6,515 nt of DNA from Ghiorsea sp. (lineage in GTDB: Bacteria; Pseudomonadota; Zetaproteobacteria; Mariprofundales; Mariprofundaceae). Position 1 is the stretch's first letter, and each line of letters opens with the position of its first letter. Below, one piece after another: positions 5,959 through 6,515 of the stretch. The translations under genes and the position numbers were made by a program. Location: positions 1-6,515 of the forward strand of contig JALUHL010000230.1 in the NCBI GenBank assembly GCA_027053695.1, written 5' to 3'. The notes under the pieces were generated by a model. It was not told the DNA's origin and searched no databases. It worked only from the letters and a program-made list of their open reading frames with translations.

Positions 5959-6515
5959 TATGTGTCCTTGGCTTTAATGCCAAGCTTTTCTAAGCGATAA
6001 CGTATGCTACGAAAGCTGACACCTAAAAGTTTGGCAGCTTTTGTCGCATTGCCATTCGTTTGTTGCATAGCTTGCTGAATCAATGCTTTCTCAACATCTT
6101 CGAGCTGAGCATCAAGGCTAAGCTCGCCACTTTGAATTTGTGCCAAAGAAGGCGTTGTGGGCATATGATTGGGTTCAACATCATCAAGAATACTCATGTC
6201 TAGGCTATTTTCATCGGAAAGGGCGAGAATACGCTGAAGTGTATTTTCCAATTCACGAACATTACCCTCTAACGGCAACGCACATATTTTCTGCATGTCA
6301 TTATCATTAATCTTGATATTGGCAGCGCCCAGTTTATGCATAATACTATGTACCAAATCAGGAATATCTTCTTTGCGCTGGCGAAGTGGTGGCATATGCA
6401 CAGGGATAACATTCAAGCGGTAAAATAAATCTTCTCTAAAGTTACCCTGTTGAACTTCCTCATTTAAATCACGATTGGTAGCAGCGACCACGCGAATATT
6501 CACCTGCCTTTCATC
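5958..6515 (-). CDS. pilR: Sigma-54-dependent response regulator, PilR-like (N-terminus outside window)
   Basis: Only the last 185 codons are present; the frame is open to the right edge, so receiver domain, Walker A and GAFTGA loop are not visible. What is seen is the end of the AAA+ domain: VNIRVVAATNRDL, then FREDLFYRLNVIPV, PLRQRKEDIPDL with its arginines, and GNVRELENTLQRI. A Fis-type helix-turn-helix follows at the C-terminus, NGNATKAAKLLGVSFRSIRY, ending RLEKLGIKAKDT. The FRSxRYRLxKLGI ending and the pilD gene next door point to PilR, which with the sensor PilS activates sigma-54-dependent pilin transcription. Another NtrC-family regulator cannot be excluded without the N-terminus. The usual PWPGNVREL is here LPLEGNVREL. 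It is translationally linked to pilD by TAATG. Confidence 0.8.
   Translation of the reverse strand, partial: DERQVNIRVVAATNRDLNEEVQQGNFREDLFYRLNVIPVHMPPLRQRKEDIPDLVHSIMHKLGAANIKINDNDMQKICALPLEGNVRELENTLQRILALSDENSLDMSILDDVEPNHMPTTPSLAQIQSGELSLDAQLEDVEKALIQQAMQQTNGNATKAAKLLGVSFRSIRYRLEKLGIKAKDT

Noticed and set aside
6501..6503. Start of the PilR-like gene at GTG 6503
   Set aside because: The codon is an internal Val in the conserved VNIRVVAATNRDL segment of the AAA+ domain. The frame stays open to the window edge.

Overview
The window looks like the chromosome of a Gram-negative proteobacterium of moderate GC content (mid-40s percent by eye, not computed). The large single-chain PurL, the PilR-PilD-CoaE cluster and an outer-membrane type cytochrome-porin fit this. 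The cytochrome-porin resembles Cyc2, the outer-membrane iron oxidase of neutrophilic iron oxidisers. An iron-oxidising lineage such as the Zetaproteobacteria is therefore my best guess, but it rests mostly on that one gene.

Layout. (1) Positions 1-2468, minus strand: the first 822 codons of purL, intact and running off the left edge. (2) 2469-2716: a divergent intergenic region with a candidate promoter, a 5'-leader hairpin with a TTCG loop and a ribosome binding site that decides the start of the next gene. (3) 2717-3916, plus strand: a secreted single-haem (CLACH) protein followed by a beta-barrel-like domain, closed by a strong intrinsic terminator at 3953-3982. Its codon use suggests high expression. 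(4) 3983-4570: about 590 bases without a gene, filled with small repeats. These are 10-bp-period arrays, an imperfect 33-bp inverted repeat bounding 4011-4571, two GTCATTTCGA-type palindromic elements, a 12-bp hairpin, and a 116-base block with four nested stems and a competing alternative pairing. (5) 4571-6515, minus strand: pilR (5' end cut off) -> pilD -> coaE, packed head to tail with 1-nt (TAATG) and 4-nt (GTGA) overlaps, so surely co-transcribed and probably translationally coupled.

How the genes relate. purL (purine synthesis) and coaE (last step of CoA synthesis) are housekeeping genes. PilR and PilD belong to type IV pilus regulation and prepilin processing. The cytochrome-porin forms its own transcription unit with its own terminator. 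No electron-transfer partner (periplasmic cytochrome, oxidase) lies in the window, so its link to iron oxidation is by homology only. The most unusual material is the repeat-rich, structured intergenic block, which also appears to have supplied the last codons and the stop of coaE.
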